Origin: Pseudomonadota bacterium
GTDB taxonomy: Bacteria > Pseudomonadota > Gammaproteobacteria > Burkholderiales > Gallionellaceae
Reading direction: 5' to 3'
Length of the DNA stretch: 64,000 bases
NCBI GenBank assembly: GCA_021800795.1
Contig: JAJYYO010000016.1
Span: forward strand, 1 to 64,000
A program made the translations under genes and the position numbers. How positions within the stretch are numbered: the stretch's first letter is position 1; each line of letters starts with the position of its first letter. Shown one piece after another: positions 1-12,015 of the stretch. Under the pieces are notes generated by a model, which worked only from the letters and a program-made list of their open reading frames with translations, had not been told where the DNA came from and ran no database searches.

Positions 1-112
1 CCTTGCCGCCGACGCTGATGCCCTCGGCGCTGGGAATGATGACGGGGCGCCCGCCGCGCAACACGGCAGCGGCGGAATTGGATGTGCCCAGATCGATGCC
101 TATGATGTTCAT
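1..112 (-). CDS. DnaK/Hsp70-like protein, N-terminal fragment (runs off the window)
   Basis: Minus-strand translation [37 protein letters not shown]; Hsp70 phosphate-1 motif GIDLGTSNS. Confidence 0.85.
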   Translation of the reverse strand, partial: MNIIGIDLGTSNSAAAVLRGGRPVIIPSAEGISVGGK

Positions 113-129
113 ACGGTTCTCCTAACGAG

Positions 130-241
130 CATGGCATGTAGCCACCCCCAATAATGAAACTCGCCATGCCCGTTTCCCTCACCCAAACCCTCTCCCGGAG
201 GGAGAAGGGACAAACGAACGCTTACGCGAGTTTCACGTTAA
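130..241. repeat. Dispersed repeat copy A (catggc...ctcgccatgcccgtttccctcac...ctctcccggagggag...cgcgagtttcacgtta)
   Basis: Near-identical text recurs at about 5881-5998. Confidence 0.8.
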
Positions 242-291
242 ACCAGTTTGTCGTTGATGCTGAAAATTGGCTGATTGAAAACACGGGGCGT

Positions 292-675
292 CTATTCGGT
301 CGCACGCTCTTCGTTATTTTCTTCACCTTCTGCGCCCTTGTTGATGCGCACATGCGTCTTCACATCACCGCGTATCTTGTGCGCATAGTCCTCAATCTGG
401 CGTTTGGCTGCATCGAAGGCATCGCGCAAGGCCACATAAACATCTTCGGCATGGTCGCGGTTCACCACGATCTCGCCGCCTGGCACGCCGATATCGATGC
501 GCACATTAAACTGCTTGCCCTGATGGTGGTGCTTGTGCGGCATCTCGACCACCACCCTGCATGACATAATGTGATTGAAGAACTCATCGAGTTTTGCCGC
601 CTTGCTGCGAATACGGGCTTCCAGCGCTTCCGAATGTTCAACATCGCGGATGGTAATTTGCAATGGGATCTGCAT
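292..675 (-). CDS. RaiA/HPF-family ribosome-associated protein
   Basis: MQIPLQITIRDVEHSEALEARIRSKAAKLDEFF...; sigma-54 modulation/HPF fold signature. Confidence 0.85.
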   Translation of the reverse strand: MQIPLQITIRDVEHSEALEARIRSKAAKLDEFFNHIMSCRVVVEMPHKHHHQGKQFNVRIDIGVPGGEIVVNRDHAEDVYVALRDAFDAAKRQIEDYAHKIRGDVKTHVRINKGAEGEENNEERATE

Positions 676-708
676 GATCTTCTCCTGAAATTGTTTGAGC
701 GGCGCCTG

Positions 709-1206
709 TCAGTGTTCCCAGTTCACGCGCAACAAATTTTGTTCAGGGTTGTAGTGAAACTCCAGTTCGCCCTGATAAGCATGGTGCAGCGCTTCGCCTA
801 TGTCGCGTGCCAGATGAATATCGGTGGTGGTCACCAGCGTTTCGCCCGGTTTTTCTTCAACAGCCATGATGCGTTGCAGCGGGTGTTCTTGCCGCTCGCG
901 TTGCTCATGGTGACGTACCAGATGCATGATTTCGTCGCGATGTGATTGAAAGAACTCGCCCTTCATGCTCAGAAAGCCGGCGGGGTAATGATCGTGGATG
1001 CGGTGACAGGCAGGGCAGATCTCCTGATGTGCGTCTGCCGGGGCCGTCAGCCACTGCCAGCGCCCTTCATGGAATACCGCGCCGCATTGCGGACAGACCG
1101 AGGGTTCGTGCAGCTTGCCTTTTGCCTTGTAGGCATCGTGCACGCGCTCCTGAAACAGGTTGTCGTGCCGGGTGATTTTGCCAAAACCTGATGTCGTGTA
1201 ACTCAT
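709..1206 (-). CDS. BCAM0308-like zinc-ribbon protein
   Basis: CPQCGAVF...CPACHRI double CxxC; stress-cluster context. Confidence 0.6.
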   Translation of the reverse strand: MSYTTSGFGKITRHDNLFQERVHDAYKAKGKLHEPSVCPQCGAVFHEGRWQWLTAPADAHQEICPACHRIHDHYPAGFLSMKGEFFQSHRDEIMHLVRHHEQRERQEHPLQRIMAVEEKPGETLVTTTDIHLARDIGEALHHAYQGELEFHYNPEQNLLRVNWEH

Positions 1207-1252
1207 GATATTCTCCTTAAGGTTTGATTACATGCTCGCCTGAACGGCGAGT

Positions 1253-3382
<2,130 letters not shown>

Positions 3383-3386
<4 letters not shown>

Positions 3387-3574
3387 GATATTTCTCCTGG
3401 GTTGTTTGCAGTTGAGTCAGCCCCCCTGTTTGCAGGCTCTGTCACGCCGACAGAACCGTCGCAGTCATGAATCACTTCTCCGGGTTGCGAGCCCTGCTCG
3501 CCTTCAACACTATACTCTGCCGGATTCATCAGAACCAGATCAATTTCTTCGGGCTGGGTGAGATGGTGGCTCAT
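3383..3574 (-). CDS. Small uncharacterised protein overlapping the hsp20 start
   Basis: MSHHLTQPEEIDLVLMNPAEYSVEGEQG...; TGA stop overlaps hsp20 ATG (ATGA). Confidence 0.4.
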
Positions 3575-3693
3575 GCCGATTCCTTTCAATAGGGACCGAT
3601 CGTTTTCAGGGAACTGACGCATGAAAAGATACGCGCAATATTTGCATGTGCATATAGGCCAAAGTGCATAGGCATTTCGGCCTAGTCTTGAAG

Positions 3694-3748
3694 CTAGGAA
3701 CCTGTCGGACTTCTTTCGCGAGACGAAAGAAGTCCGGCAGGCTCCTAG
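3694..3748. repeat. 25-bp-arm inverted repeat with 5-nt loop
   Basis: CTAGGAACCTGTCGGACTTCTTTCG-CGAGA-CGAAAGAAGTCCGGCAGGCTCCTAG. Confidence 0.85.
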
Positions 3749-3778
3749 GCCTGTCGAGCAGCGGGGGGAATGCAGGGG

Positions 3779-5749
3779 TTAAAGCAGGCCTTTGTGCAGC
3801 CGGGTTTCGGCGATTTCCAGTGCTTCGGGCAGGCCCAGCAATACCAGCACGTCACCGGCTTGCAAGATCATTTCTTCGGAAGGTTGTGCGCCATGCACGT
3901 TGTAGCGTCGCAAGGCCTTTACCTCGACATTCAGCGTGTCCAGTTCGGCATCGCGCAGACGGCGACTCACAAAGGCTGAATCCATTTTGAGCAGGACATT
4001 CAGAAAACGGGGTTGCATCTCATCGCTGATTTCGATGTCGTCGTTTGTGCGAAGATAACCGTTGAACATGGCATAACGGCGCGCGCGATTTTCCTGAACG
4101 TGGCGAACCACGCGGGACAGCGGCACGCCCGCCAGCAACAGCGCCTGCGAGGCCAGCATCACGCTGCCTTCCAGCACTTCGGCGACCACCTCGGCCGCCC
4201 CTGCGTTCTTCAGCATTTCCATGTTGGAATCATCTGTCGCGCGCACTACCACGGGCAAATCGGGGCGCAGTTCCTTGACATGTCTTAAAATAGCCAGCGT
4301 GGAGTGTTTGTCCTCGTAACTCACCACCAGCACCTTGGCGCGCATCAGTCCGGCTGCCATCAGCACTTCCCGTTTGGCCGCATCGCCATACACCACGCTT
4401 TTTTTGGCGGCAGCGGCTTCGCGAACACGGTGCGAATCAAGATCGAGCGCGATGAAACGCAGCTCCTCCTCCTCCAGTATGCTGGCCAGCTTTTGTCCGC
4501 TGCGCCCGTAACCGCATAAAATGATATGGCCGGTGCTCGACATGCTCTGGATGGCGATCTGGTGCATCTGCAAGGCGCGATTGGTCCATTCCGCAGCGGA
4601 AAAGCGGCGCGCAATGGCTTCGCCGTACTGGATCAGAAAAGGTGCGGTCAGCATGGACAGCAGCATGGCGGCCAGCGTGATCTGCATGGTTGCGCCATGC
4701 AGCAGGTGAGCCTCGTCGGCCAGCGTCAACAGCACGAAGCCGAATTCGCCGGCTTGTGCAAGACCGATGCCGCTGCGCAGGGCGACACCCCAGTTTCCCT
4801 CGAATGCACGCGCCAGCAGGGTGACGATCAGCGCCTTGAGCAGAATCAGTGTACAGAGCGCCAGCAATACCCAGATCAGATTGGCGGCAACGCTTGCAAG
4901 ATTGAGCATCATACCGATAGTGACGAAGAACAGCCCCAGCAATACGTCGCGGAACGGCTTGATGTCTTCTTCCACCTGATAACGATATTCTGTTTCGGAA
5001 ATCAGCATGCCGGCCACAAAGGCGCCCAGCGCCAGTGAAAGTCCTGCCAGTTCGGTCAGATAAGCCAGGCCCAGGGTGATGAACAGCACGTTGAGCGTGA
5101 ACAGTTCGGATGATTTCTGGCCCGCTACCACGTGAAACCAGCGACGCATCACGTGCTGGCCGAACACCAGCAGCACCAGCAGCACAACGGTGGCCTTGAG
5201 CATCGCATAGCCCAGTGTGGCGGGAAGGTTGTCGGGCTGGGATGCCAGGGCGGGAATGATGATCAACAGAGGGACGACGGCCAGATCCTGAAACAGCAGC
5301 ACGCCCATCATTTGCTGACCGTAGGGCAGGTTGAGTTCGGCGCGTTCAACCAGCATCTTGCTGACGATCGCGGTGGAGGACATTGCCAGTATGCCGCCCA
5401 GCGCCAGTCCCGCGCGCCAGTCCATGCCGAACAGCCAGCCGACCGAAATCATCAGCAGGATGCTGGCCATCACTTGCGCACCGCCCAAACCGAACACGGT
5501 GCGACGCATCGCTCGGAGTCTTGTCAGGCTGAATTCCAGGCCGATGCTGAACATCAGAAACACCACGCCAAATTCGGCAAGGTGGCGTGTGCTCGGCGCG
5601 TCGGGTATCCAGCCGAAGGCATGCGGGCCGATTAAAATGCCGACCGCGAGGTAGCCCAGCATCACCGGCAAACGCAGGATGCGGCAGACCACCACCACAA
5701 GGACTGCGGTAGCCAGCAGGATCAGTACAGGAGATAAGGAGTTGTCCAT
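3779..5749 (-). CDS. CPA2-family monovalent cation:proton antiporter (KefB-like) with TrkA-N domain
   Basis: LGYLAVGILIGPHAFGWI...; HIILCGYGRSGQKLASIL Rossmann motif; TrkA-C-like tail. Confidence 0.9.
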   Translation of the reverse strand: MDNSLSPVLILLATAVLVVVVCRILRLPVMLGYLAVGILIGPHAFGWIPDAPSTRHLAEFGVVFLMFSIGLEFSLTRLRAMRRTVFGLGGAQVMASILLMISVGWLFGMDWRAGLALGGILAMSSTAIVSKMLVERAELNLPYGQQMMGVLLFQDLAVVPLLIIIPALASQPDNLPATLGYAMLKATVVLLVLLVFGQHVMRRWFHVVAGQKSSELFTLNVLFITLGLAYLTELAGLSLALGAFVAGMLISETEYRYQVEEDIKPFRDVLLGLFFVTIGMMLNLASVAANLIWVLLALCTLILLKALIVTLLARAFEGNWGVALRSGIGLAQAGEFGFVLLTLADEAHLLHGATMQITLAAMLLSMLTAPFLIQYGEAIARRFSAAEWTNRALQMHQIAIQSMSSTGHIILCGYGRSGQKLASILEEEELRFIALDLDSHRVREAAAAKKSVVYGDAAKREVLMAAGLMRAKVLVVSYEDKHSTLAILRHVKELRPDLPVVVRATDDSNMEMLKNAGAAEVVAEVLEGSVMLASQALLLAGVPLSRVVRHVQENRARRYAMFNGYLRTNDDIEISDEMQPRFLNVLLKMDSAFVSRRLRDAELDTLNVEVKALRRYNVHGAQPSEEMILQAGDVLVLLGLPEALEIAETRLHKGLL

Positions 5750-5880
5750 GGTTCAAGTGTGCGTCGTGTGCCCGCCGATAATGCCGTACTACCGCGCAGT
5801 TTGCAAAGATTAAAATGCTGAGCAGTGAGTGGTGAATTTATTTACCGACTCCCGACTTACAACTTACGACTAGCTTCTAA

Positions 5881-5998
5881 CGGGCATGGCGAAGATGCCA
5901 CCCCCGATGATGAATCTCGCCATGCCCGTTTCCCTCACCTCAATCCTCTCCCGGAGGGAGATGAGGCAAACGAATCACTACGCGAATTTCACGTTAAG
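5881..5998. repeat. Dispersed repeat copy B
   Basis: Near match to 130-241. Confidence 0.8.
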
Positions 5999-6017
5999 CA
6001 CTGTTATAATGCGATGC

Positions 6018-7004
6018 ATGAATAATTCTCTTTTTGCAGCCTCGCGCGCGTTAGAACTGGGCCGTCAGGTGCTGGATATCGAAGCCGCAGCCGTGCAGGC
6101 GCTAAGCGCACGCCTTGATAACAGTTTTTTGCAGGCGCTGGAATTAATACTGCAATGCAAAGGGCGCGTGATCGTCAGCGGCATGGGAAAATCCGGACAC
6201 ATCGCGCGCAAGATTGCCGCGACCATGTCCAGCACGGGCACGCCCGCCTACTTCGTGCATCCGGGTGAGGCCAGCCACGGCGACCTTGGCATGGTTGCCG
6301 GCTGCGATGTGTTCATCGCGCTGTCCTATTCCGGCGAAAGCATGGAACTGATGACCATCGTGCCCATCATCAAGCGACAGGGGGCGAAACTGATCAGCAT
6401 GACAGGCAATCCTTCTTCCAGCCTGGCGCGGGTGGCGGATGTGCATCTGAATGCGGCGGTTGACAGGGAAGCCTGTCCGATGGGACTGGCGCCGACGGCC
6501 AGCACCACGGCGTCCCTTGCGCTGGGCGACGCGCTGGCGGTGGCGCTGCTCGATGCAAAGGGATTTAACGCGGAAAGTTTTGCCCGCTCTCATCCGGGCG
6601 GCAGTCTGGGGCGGCGTCTGCTGACCCTGGTGCGAGATGTCATGCGCAGCGGTACGCGCATGCCTATGGTATTGGAAAACGTCATGCTGAGCGCCGCACT
6701 GATGGAAATGTCGCGCAAAGGCGTAGGCATGACCGCCATTGTCGATGAAAATGAGATCGTGAAGGGCATCTTTACCGATGGCGATTTGCGGCGCACCCTG
6801 GAAAAAAATCTTGATTTTGGCAGTACGCCGGTGAAGAGTGTGATGTCGGTCAATCCGCGCTGCATCAGTCCCGACAGCCTGGCAAGCGAAGCGGTGCAGC
6901 TGATGGAGCAGTACAATATCAACCAGATGCTGGTCGTGAATGAACAGCATCGGCTGGTGGGCGCATTGAATATGCACGACCTGCTGCATGCCAAGGTTAT
7001 TTAA
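6018..7004 (+). CDS. kdsD: Arabinose-5-phosphate isomerase (SIS + CBS domains)
   Basis: MNNSLFAASRALELGRQVLDIEAAAV...; GMGKSGHIARKIAATMSSTGTPA; next to kdsC. The longer ORF from 5886 starts inside repeat B. Confidence 0.93.
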   Translation: MNNSLFAASRALELGRQVLDIEAAAVQALSARLDNSFLQALELILQCKGRVIVSGMGKSGHIARKIAATMSSTGTPAYFVHPGEASHGDLGMVAGCDVFIALSYSGESMELMTIVPIIKRQGAKLISMTGNPSSSLARVADVHLNAAVDREACPMGLAPTASTTASLALGDALAVALLDAKGFNAESFARSHPGGSLGRRLLTLVRDVMRSGTRMPMVLENVMLSAALMEMSRKGVGMTAIVDENEIVKGIFTDGDLRRTLEKNLDFGSTPVKSVMSVNPRCISPDSLASEAVQLMEQYNINQMLVVNEQHRLVGALNMHDLLHAKVI

Positions 7005-7058
7005 GGTGCTGCTACTTACCACTCTCTACTTATCACTTACTGCTTTTGGGAGATACCC

Positions 7059-7592
7059 ATGTTTTTGAGCCGCGCAAAATTGATACGACTGGTCGCCTTT
7101 GATGTGGATGGCGTCATGACGGATGGCGGGCTGTTCCTGTCGGATTCCGGCGAGGAGTTCAAACGCTTCAATTCGCTGGACGGGCATGGTGTGAAAATGT
7201 TGCGCGCCAGCGGCGTTGAAGTTGCCATCATCACCGGGCGCACTTCCCGCTGTGTCGAGATGCGCGCGCAGAATCTCGGCATTACCCATGTCTATCAGGG
7301 CGCGGCACACAAGCTCGACGCGCTCGTTGAGCTGCTCGACAAACTGAAACTGTCGCGCGATGTCACGGCTTACATGGGCGATGATGTCGTTGACCTGTGT
7401 GTGATGCGCCATGTAGGGCTTGCGATCAGCGTGCCGGAGTCGCCGGAATTGGTGCGCCAGCATTCCCATTACGTGACGCGTCGTAACGGCGGGCACGGCG
7501 CCGTGCGCGAGGCATGCGAGATGATCATGTCGGCGCAGGGTACACTGGCAGCACAACTGGCGCCCTATTTGAACAGCTGCGAGCCTGTTTGA
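7059..7592 (+). CDS. kdsC: KDO-8-phosphate phosphatase
   Basis: IRLVAFDVDGVMTDGGLFL HAD motif; context. Confidence 0.93.
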   Translation: MFLSRAKLIRLVAFDVDGVMTDGGLFLSDSGEEFKRFNSLDGHGVKMLRASGVEVAIITGRTSRCVEMRAQNLGITHVYQGAAHKLDALVELLDKLKLSRDVTAYMGDDVVDLCVMRHVGLAISVPESPELVRQHSHYVTRRNGGHGAVREACEMIMSAQGTLAAQLAPYLNSCEPV

Positions 7593-7606
7593 AATGACTG
7601 TTTGAA

Positions 7607-8188
7607 ATGACTGTCGCTGCGCGAACGCGTTATTGGTTGCCGCTGTTGCCCTTGCTGGCTTTGCTGGCATTTGTCTACTGGCTGGATAAACAGGTGCAAC
7701 AGGAAGTGGTCGCCAGCGTTAATAATCAGCGCCACGATCCGGATGGCATCATGGACAATTTTTCTGCGGTCAAGATGGACATGCAGGGTGTGCCGAGTGC
7801 ACTGCTGTCTGCCAAGCAATTGCGCCACTACCCGGATCATGATACGACCGAACTCGAATTGCCGAAACTGACCATGCTCAATGCAGAACGTCCGCCCGTT
7901 CACATTAAAGGGTTGCACGGCAATGTTTCCAGCCGCGGCGATGAAGTGATTTTTCGTGACGATGTGGTTGTGCTGCGCGAACCGGTCGGCACCCAGTCGG
8001 CCATGACCTTGCGCACAGAGTATCTGCGCGTCCTGCCAAACAAGGACTGGGCCAATACCGATCGCGCTGTTACGATGGTCGATGCATACAACACGATCCA
8101 CGCAATCGGCATGGAAATGGACAATAAAACACGCATCCTGAAACTGCTCTCCCACGTTAGAAGTGAACATCTGCCCCATGCGAAATAG
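7607..8188 (+). CDS. lptC: LPS export protein LptC
   Basis: Single N-terminal TM plus LptC fold; kdsC-lptC-lptA-lptB order. Confidence 0.85.
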   Translation: MTVAARTRYWLPLLPLLALLAFVYWLDKQVQQEVVASVNNQRHDPDGIMDNFSAVKMDMQGVPSALLSAKQLRHYPDHDTTELELPKLTMLNAERPPVHIKGLHGNVSSRGDEVIFRDDVVVLREPVGTQSAMTLRTEYLRVLPNKDWANTDRAVTMVDAYNTIHAIGMEMDNKTRILKLLSHVRSEHLPHAK

Positions 8189-8720
8189 ATTCCTGCTGCT
8201 GATTTTTCTGATGCTGTGCATCCCGATGAGCTTTGCCGAAAAGGCGGATCACGACAAGCCTATCGATATCGATGCGGACAGGGCGGATGTAGACGATGCC
8301 AGACAGATCAGCACCTTTACGGGCAATGTGGTGGTAACCCAGGGCACCATGGTGATACGCGGCGACAAGATGGTTGTGACGCAGGATAAAGACGGTTTCA
8401 AACACGGTACGGCTTATGGACATCCGGCCAGTTACAGACAGAAACGCGAAGGGCTGGATGAATATGTGGAAGGCTACGGCGAGCGCATCGAATATGACAC
8501 GCGTGCCGATACCGTGGATTTCTATGTACAGGCGAGGGTAAAACGCGCTCAGGATGAAGTACGTGGCGAACACGTTACCTACAATTCGAAGACCGATATT
8601 TTTCAAGCGGACGATAAAGGCGCCGAGAAGGGTGTGCCGAAACGTGTGCATGCCGTGCTGTATCCGAAACCAAAACCGGCCAGCGGGGTAGATGCAGCGC
8701 CGGTAGTGGAGAAGAAATGA
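8163..8720 (+). CDS. lptA: LPS transport periplasmic protein LptA
   Basis: [39 protein letters not shown]. Confidence 0.92.
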   Translation: MNICPMRNRFLLLIFLMLCIPMSFAEKADHDKPIDIDADRADVDDARQISTFTGNVVVTQGTMVIRGDKMVVTQDKDGFKHGTAYGHPASYRQKREGLDEYVEGYGERIEYDTRADTVDFYVQARVKRAQDEVRGEHVTYNSKTDIFQADDKGAEKGVPKRVHAVLYPKPKPASGVDAAPVVEKK

Positions 8721-9439
8721 GCGAATTGCGCGCGGTGGGTCTGAAAAAGAAATACGGCTTGCGCACGGTGGTGCATGACGCATCGCTGTCGGTGGTGAGC
8801 GGTGAAGTGGTGGGTTTGCTGGGGCCGAACGGTGCGGGGAAAACCACCTCGTTTTACATGATAGTCGGCCTGGTTGCTGCCGATGGCGGAAAAATATCAA
8901 TTGATAATCAAGATATTACACGAATGCCTATCCACAGGCGCGCGCGTCTGGGCCTGGGTTATCTGCCGCAGGAAGCCTCGATTTTTCGCCGCATGAGCGT
9001 GGCGCAAAATATTCAGGCGGTGCTCGAATTGCAGGATTTGTCTGACGAAGATATTCAGCTCAGGTTGGAGGAATTGCTGCAGGATCTGAACATTCACGCG
9101 ATCCGCAATAATCAGGCGATCAGCCTGTCCGGCGGCGAGCGGCGGAGGGTGGAAATCGCCCGTGCGCTTGCGACGAATCCACGCTTTATTTTGCTGGACG
9201 AACCGTTCGCAGGCGTCGACCCGATTGCGGTGCTCGATATTCAGAAAATCATCAGTTTTCTCAAGGAACGCAATATCGGCGTGCTGATTACCGATCATAA
9301 CGTGCGCGAAACACTGGGTATTTGCGATCGCGCCTACATTATTAATGCAGGATCGGTGATGGCTGAAGGCAAACCCGATGAAATCATCTACAATGAAGGC
9401 GTGAGGAAAGTCTATCTGGGTGAAAACTTCAAACTCTGA
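8717..9439 (+). CDS. lptB: LPS export ABC ATPase LptB
   Basis: [46 protein letters not shown]. Confidence 0.96.
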   Translation: MSELRAVGLKKKYGLRTVVHDASLSVVSGEVVGLLGPNGAGKTTSFYMIVGLVAADGGKISIDNQDITRMPIHRRARLGLGYLPQEASIFRRMSVAQNIQAVLELQDLSDEDIQLRLEELLQDLNIHAIRNNQAISLSGGERRRVEIARALATNPRFILLDEPFAGVDPIAVLDIQKIISFLKERNIGVLITDHNVRETLGICDRAYIINAGSVMAEGKPDEIIYNEGVRKVYLGENFKL

Positions 9440-9701
9440 GGTGATTCCAGGAAACGTTTCCTTATATGGCATCGTTGAAGCGCTGGAAATCCAGAGTTTT
9501 GCGAGCATCCACTTCGTGGATTGCCTGCTTAAACCGCTAAGGATGAAGCGCAAGGAGCCGCGCAGCGAATGACGAGACATATCAGAAAGATAGGCGCACC
9601 CGCGAGGAGTAGGCCGTGCGGTACCCGTAGCTCGCGCTACGACCGCTACGCTCAGGGATGGGCGAGCACACTATATTCGCCTAAAATGGTTCTAGCAGGG
9701 A

Positions 9702-9720
9702 TATTGCCCGGCGGGCAATA
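9702..9720. promoter_or_regulatory. Perfect 8-bp-stem palindrome 18 nt upstream of rpoN
   Basis: TATTGCCC-GGC-GGGCAATA. Confidence 0.5.
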
Positions 9721-9738
9721 ACTCGCAACAATGGATTT

Positions 9739-11160
9739 ATGAAAGCATCTTTACAACTTCGCCTGTCCCAGCAACTGACGCTCACGCCTCAGTTGCAACA
9801 GTCCATTCGACTGCTCCAGCTCTCCACCCAGGATATGCAGCAGGAAATCGCGCGCATGCTCGAAGAGAACCCCCTGCTGGAATTAAGCGAAGAGGTTACC
9901 TACAGTGAAGCGCGCAGCAGCGTCGAGCACGAGCGCGTTGAACAAAACCGCAGCGAGGAAGATCGCGGCAGCGATGAGGAGCGAAGCGACAATAGCGCGA
10001 ATGAGCCCTTGGAATGGAATACCGGCGCCGCGTCCGTCGATGATGAAAACGACTCTTATCCCGAACAAGCCGCATTGCAAGCCAGCATGCGAGAGTATCT
10101 GCACAGCCAGTTGTCGGTCAGCCAGCTGGATCATAAAGACAAACTGATTGTCGGGATGTTGATCGATGCGCTGGACGAAAATGGCTATATGCTCCAGGAT
10201 CTTGCCGAGCTGGCCGAACTATTGCCTGAAGAGTTGTGTATCACGCTGGATGATCTCGAAACGGCGCTGGTGCAATTGCAACACCTCGACCAACCGGGAC
10301 TGGGCGCACGGAATTTGTGCGAATGTCTGGCGCTGCAACTCAAGGCGCTGCCCGAAAGCACCCCGCAACGCGATCTGGCAATAAGTCTGGTCACTCACCA
10401 TCTCGATCTGGTGGCGGCTCACGATTTTGCCAGAATCAAAAAACTGTTGCGCTGCTCGGACGCTCATCTGCGCAACGCGCAGAATCTGATCGTCAGCCTG
10501 AACCCCAGGCCCGGTGACGCTTTCGACCGGAGCGTTGCGGATTATGTCGTACCCGATGTCATCGTAGAAAAACACAAGGGAAAATGGCGCGCCAGGCTCA
10601 ATTCGGACGCGATGCCCAGGCTGCGCGTCAACCAGCTTTATGCGAATATCCTGCAACAGCGCGATGAGAAGTCAGGCTCACCCCTTGCGGCGCAATTGCA
10701 GGAAGCGAGTTGGCTGGTCAAAAGCCTGCGGCAACGCTTCGAAACCATCCTGCGGGTAGCGCAGGCCATCGTCGAGCGTCAGGTTGCATTTCTGGAGCAT
10801 GGTGAGATAGCCATGCGTCCTCTGGTGTTGCGTGAAATAGCCGATGAGCTGGAATTGCACGAATCTACCGTATCGCGCGGCACCACGCAGAAATTTATGC
10901 ATACCCCGCGCGGAATTTACGAATTTAAATATTTCTTTGGCAGCGGTCTGGTCACGGAAAGTGGCGGCGTCTGTTCTTCTGCCGCAATACGCGAACTGAT
11001 CAAGCAATTGGTCAGCGGCGAAGATACACGCAAGCCACTGACGGACGGGCGCATGTCAGAAATCTTGGCGCAACAGGGCATCGTAGTCGCCCGACGCACC
11101 ATAGCAAAGTATCGGGAAGCGTTGCATATCCTCCCGGTAAATCTCCGTAAATCACTTTAA
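9739..11160 (+). CDS. rpoN: RNA polymerase sigma-54 factor
   Basis: LRLSQQLTLTPQLQQSIRLLQLS; RpoN box VARRTIAKYREAL. Confidence 0.97.
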   Translation: MKASLQLRLSQQLTLTPQLQQSIRLLQLSTQDMQQEIARMLEENPLLELSEEVTYSEARSSVEHERVEQNRSEEDRGSDEERSDNSANEPLEWNTGAASVDDENDSYPEQAALQASMREYLHSQLSVSQLDHKDKLIVGMLIDALDENGYMLQDLAELAELLPEELCITLDDLETALVQLQHLDQPGLGARNLCECLALQLKALPESTPQRDLAISLVTHHLDLVAAHDFARIKKLLRCSDAHLRNAQNLIVSLNPRPGDAFDRSVADYVVPDVIVEKHKGKWRARLNSDAMPRLRVNQLYANILQQRDEKSGSPLAAQLQEASWLVKSLRQRFETILRVAQAIVERQVAFLEHGEIAMRPLVLREIADELELHESTVSRGTTQKFMHTPRGIYEFKYFFGSGLVTESGGVCSSAAIRELIKQLVSGEDTRKPLTDGRMSEILAQQGIVVARRTIAKYREALHILPVNLRKSL

Positions 11161-11176
11161 TACTAAGGAGCATAAA

Positions 11177-11503
11177 ATGAACCTCCACATAACCGGACAC
11201 CATCTGGAAATCACTCCGGCTATTCGCGACTATGCGACCGGCAAGTTCAGCAAAATCAAGCGTCATTTTGACAATGTCATCGACGTGAACATCATCCTTT
11301 CGGTTGAAAAGCTGAAACAAAAGGCCGAAGCCACGGTACACATCAGCGGTAAAAACGTGTTCGTTGAATGCGAGGATGAAAATCTGTATGCCGCAATTGA
11401 TGCGCTGGTAGACAAGCTGGACCGGCAGGTGCTCAAACACAAGGAAAAGCTGTCCGACAGACGCCACGATGAAACCGGTATCCAGGCTGCGGTAGAGGAA
11501 TAA
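11177..11503 (+). CDS. hpf: Ribosome hibernation promoting factor
   Basis: MNLHITGHHLEITPAIRDYATGKFSKIKRHFD. Confidence 0.95.
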   Translation: MNLHITGHHLEITPAIRDYATGKFSKIKRHFDNVIDVNIILSVEKLKQKAEATVHISGKNVFVECEDENLYAAIDALVDKLDRQVLKHKEKLSDRRHDETGIQAAVEE

Positions 11504-11510
11504 AACCCCA

Positions 11511-11538
11511 GGGGCGGCAATATTGCCGCCCCTTGTTT
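11511..11538 (+). terminator. Rho-independent terminator downstream of hpf
   Basis: GGGGCGGCAA-TA-TTGCCGCCCC-TTGTTT. Confidence 0.75.
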
Positions 11539-11553
11539 AAGGCATTATTTAAA

Positions 11554-12015
11554 ATGAACTTGATCAGTAAAATCCTCTCGCCCGACAATGTGCTGCTGGA
11601 TACCGAATCGACCAGCAAAAAACGCGTCTTTGAACGGGTGGGCCTGTTGTTCGAAAACCAGATGCAGATCGCTCGCAGCCAGGTATTTGACAGCCTGTTT
11701 GCCCGCGAAAAATTGGGCTCGACCGGCCTTGGGCAAGGCGTGGCGATTCCGCATGGCCGCATTCCAAAACTGCGCGATGCGACAGCGGCATTTGTCAAGA
11801 CGGCTCACCCGATTCCGTTCGATGCGCCGGATGGACAGCCTGTCACATTGATTTTTGTGTTGCTGGTGCCGGAGCTTGCCACCGATTTGCATCTGCAAAT
11901 TCTGGGTGAACTGGCGCAAATGTTCAGCGATGTCGACTTCCGTGAAAAACTGATCGCCTGCGATGACAGCGCCGGCATACACAGGCTTTTCTGCGAATGG
12001 AGCAACCCCGCATGA
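11554..12015 (+). CDS. ptsN: PTS-Ntr EIIA protein
   Basis: KLGSTGLGQGVAIPHGRIP active-site His region; between hpf and hprK. Confidence 0.92.
   Translation: MNLISKILSPDNVLLDTESTSKKRVFERVGLLFENQMQIARSQVFDSLFAREKLGSTGLGQGVAIPHGRIPKLRDATAAFVKTAHPIPFDAPDGQPVTLIFVLLVPELATDLHLQILGELAQMFSDVDFREKLIACDDSAGIHRLFCEWSNPA

Noticed and set aside
154-564. Plus-strand ORF of 136 aa opposite raiA, and the many other long antisense ORFs (e.g. 5132-5635, 17597-18559, 27314-27979, 57036-58103)
   Set aside because: High-GC shadow ORFs antisense to well-supported genes, with His/Gln/Arg-rich low-complexity translations.
5886-6017. N-terminal extension of KdsD (MAKMPPPMMNLAMPVSLTSILSRREMRQTN...)
   Set aside because: Encoded by the dispersed repeat; the conserved protein begins at MNNSLFAASRAL (6018).
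9440-9738. Possible ORF or sigma-54-type promoter between lptB and rpoN
   Set aside because: The nearest GG...GC pair upstream of rpoN does not have -24/-12 spacing, and ORFs here are short or antisense. The region may be degenerate repeat DNA, but no second copy was identified.
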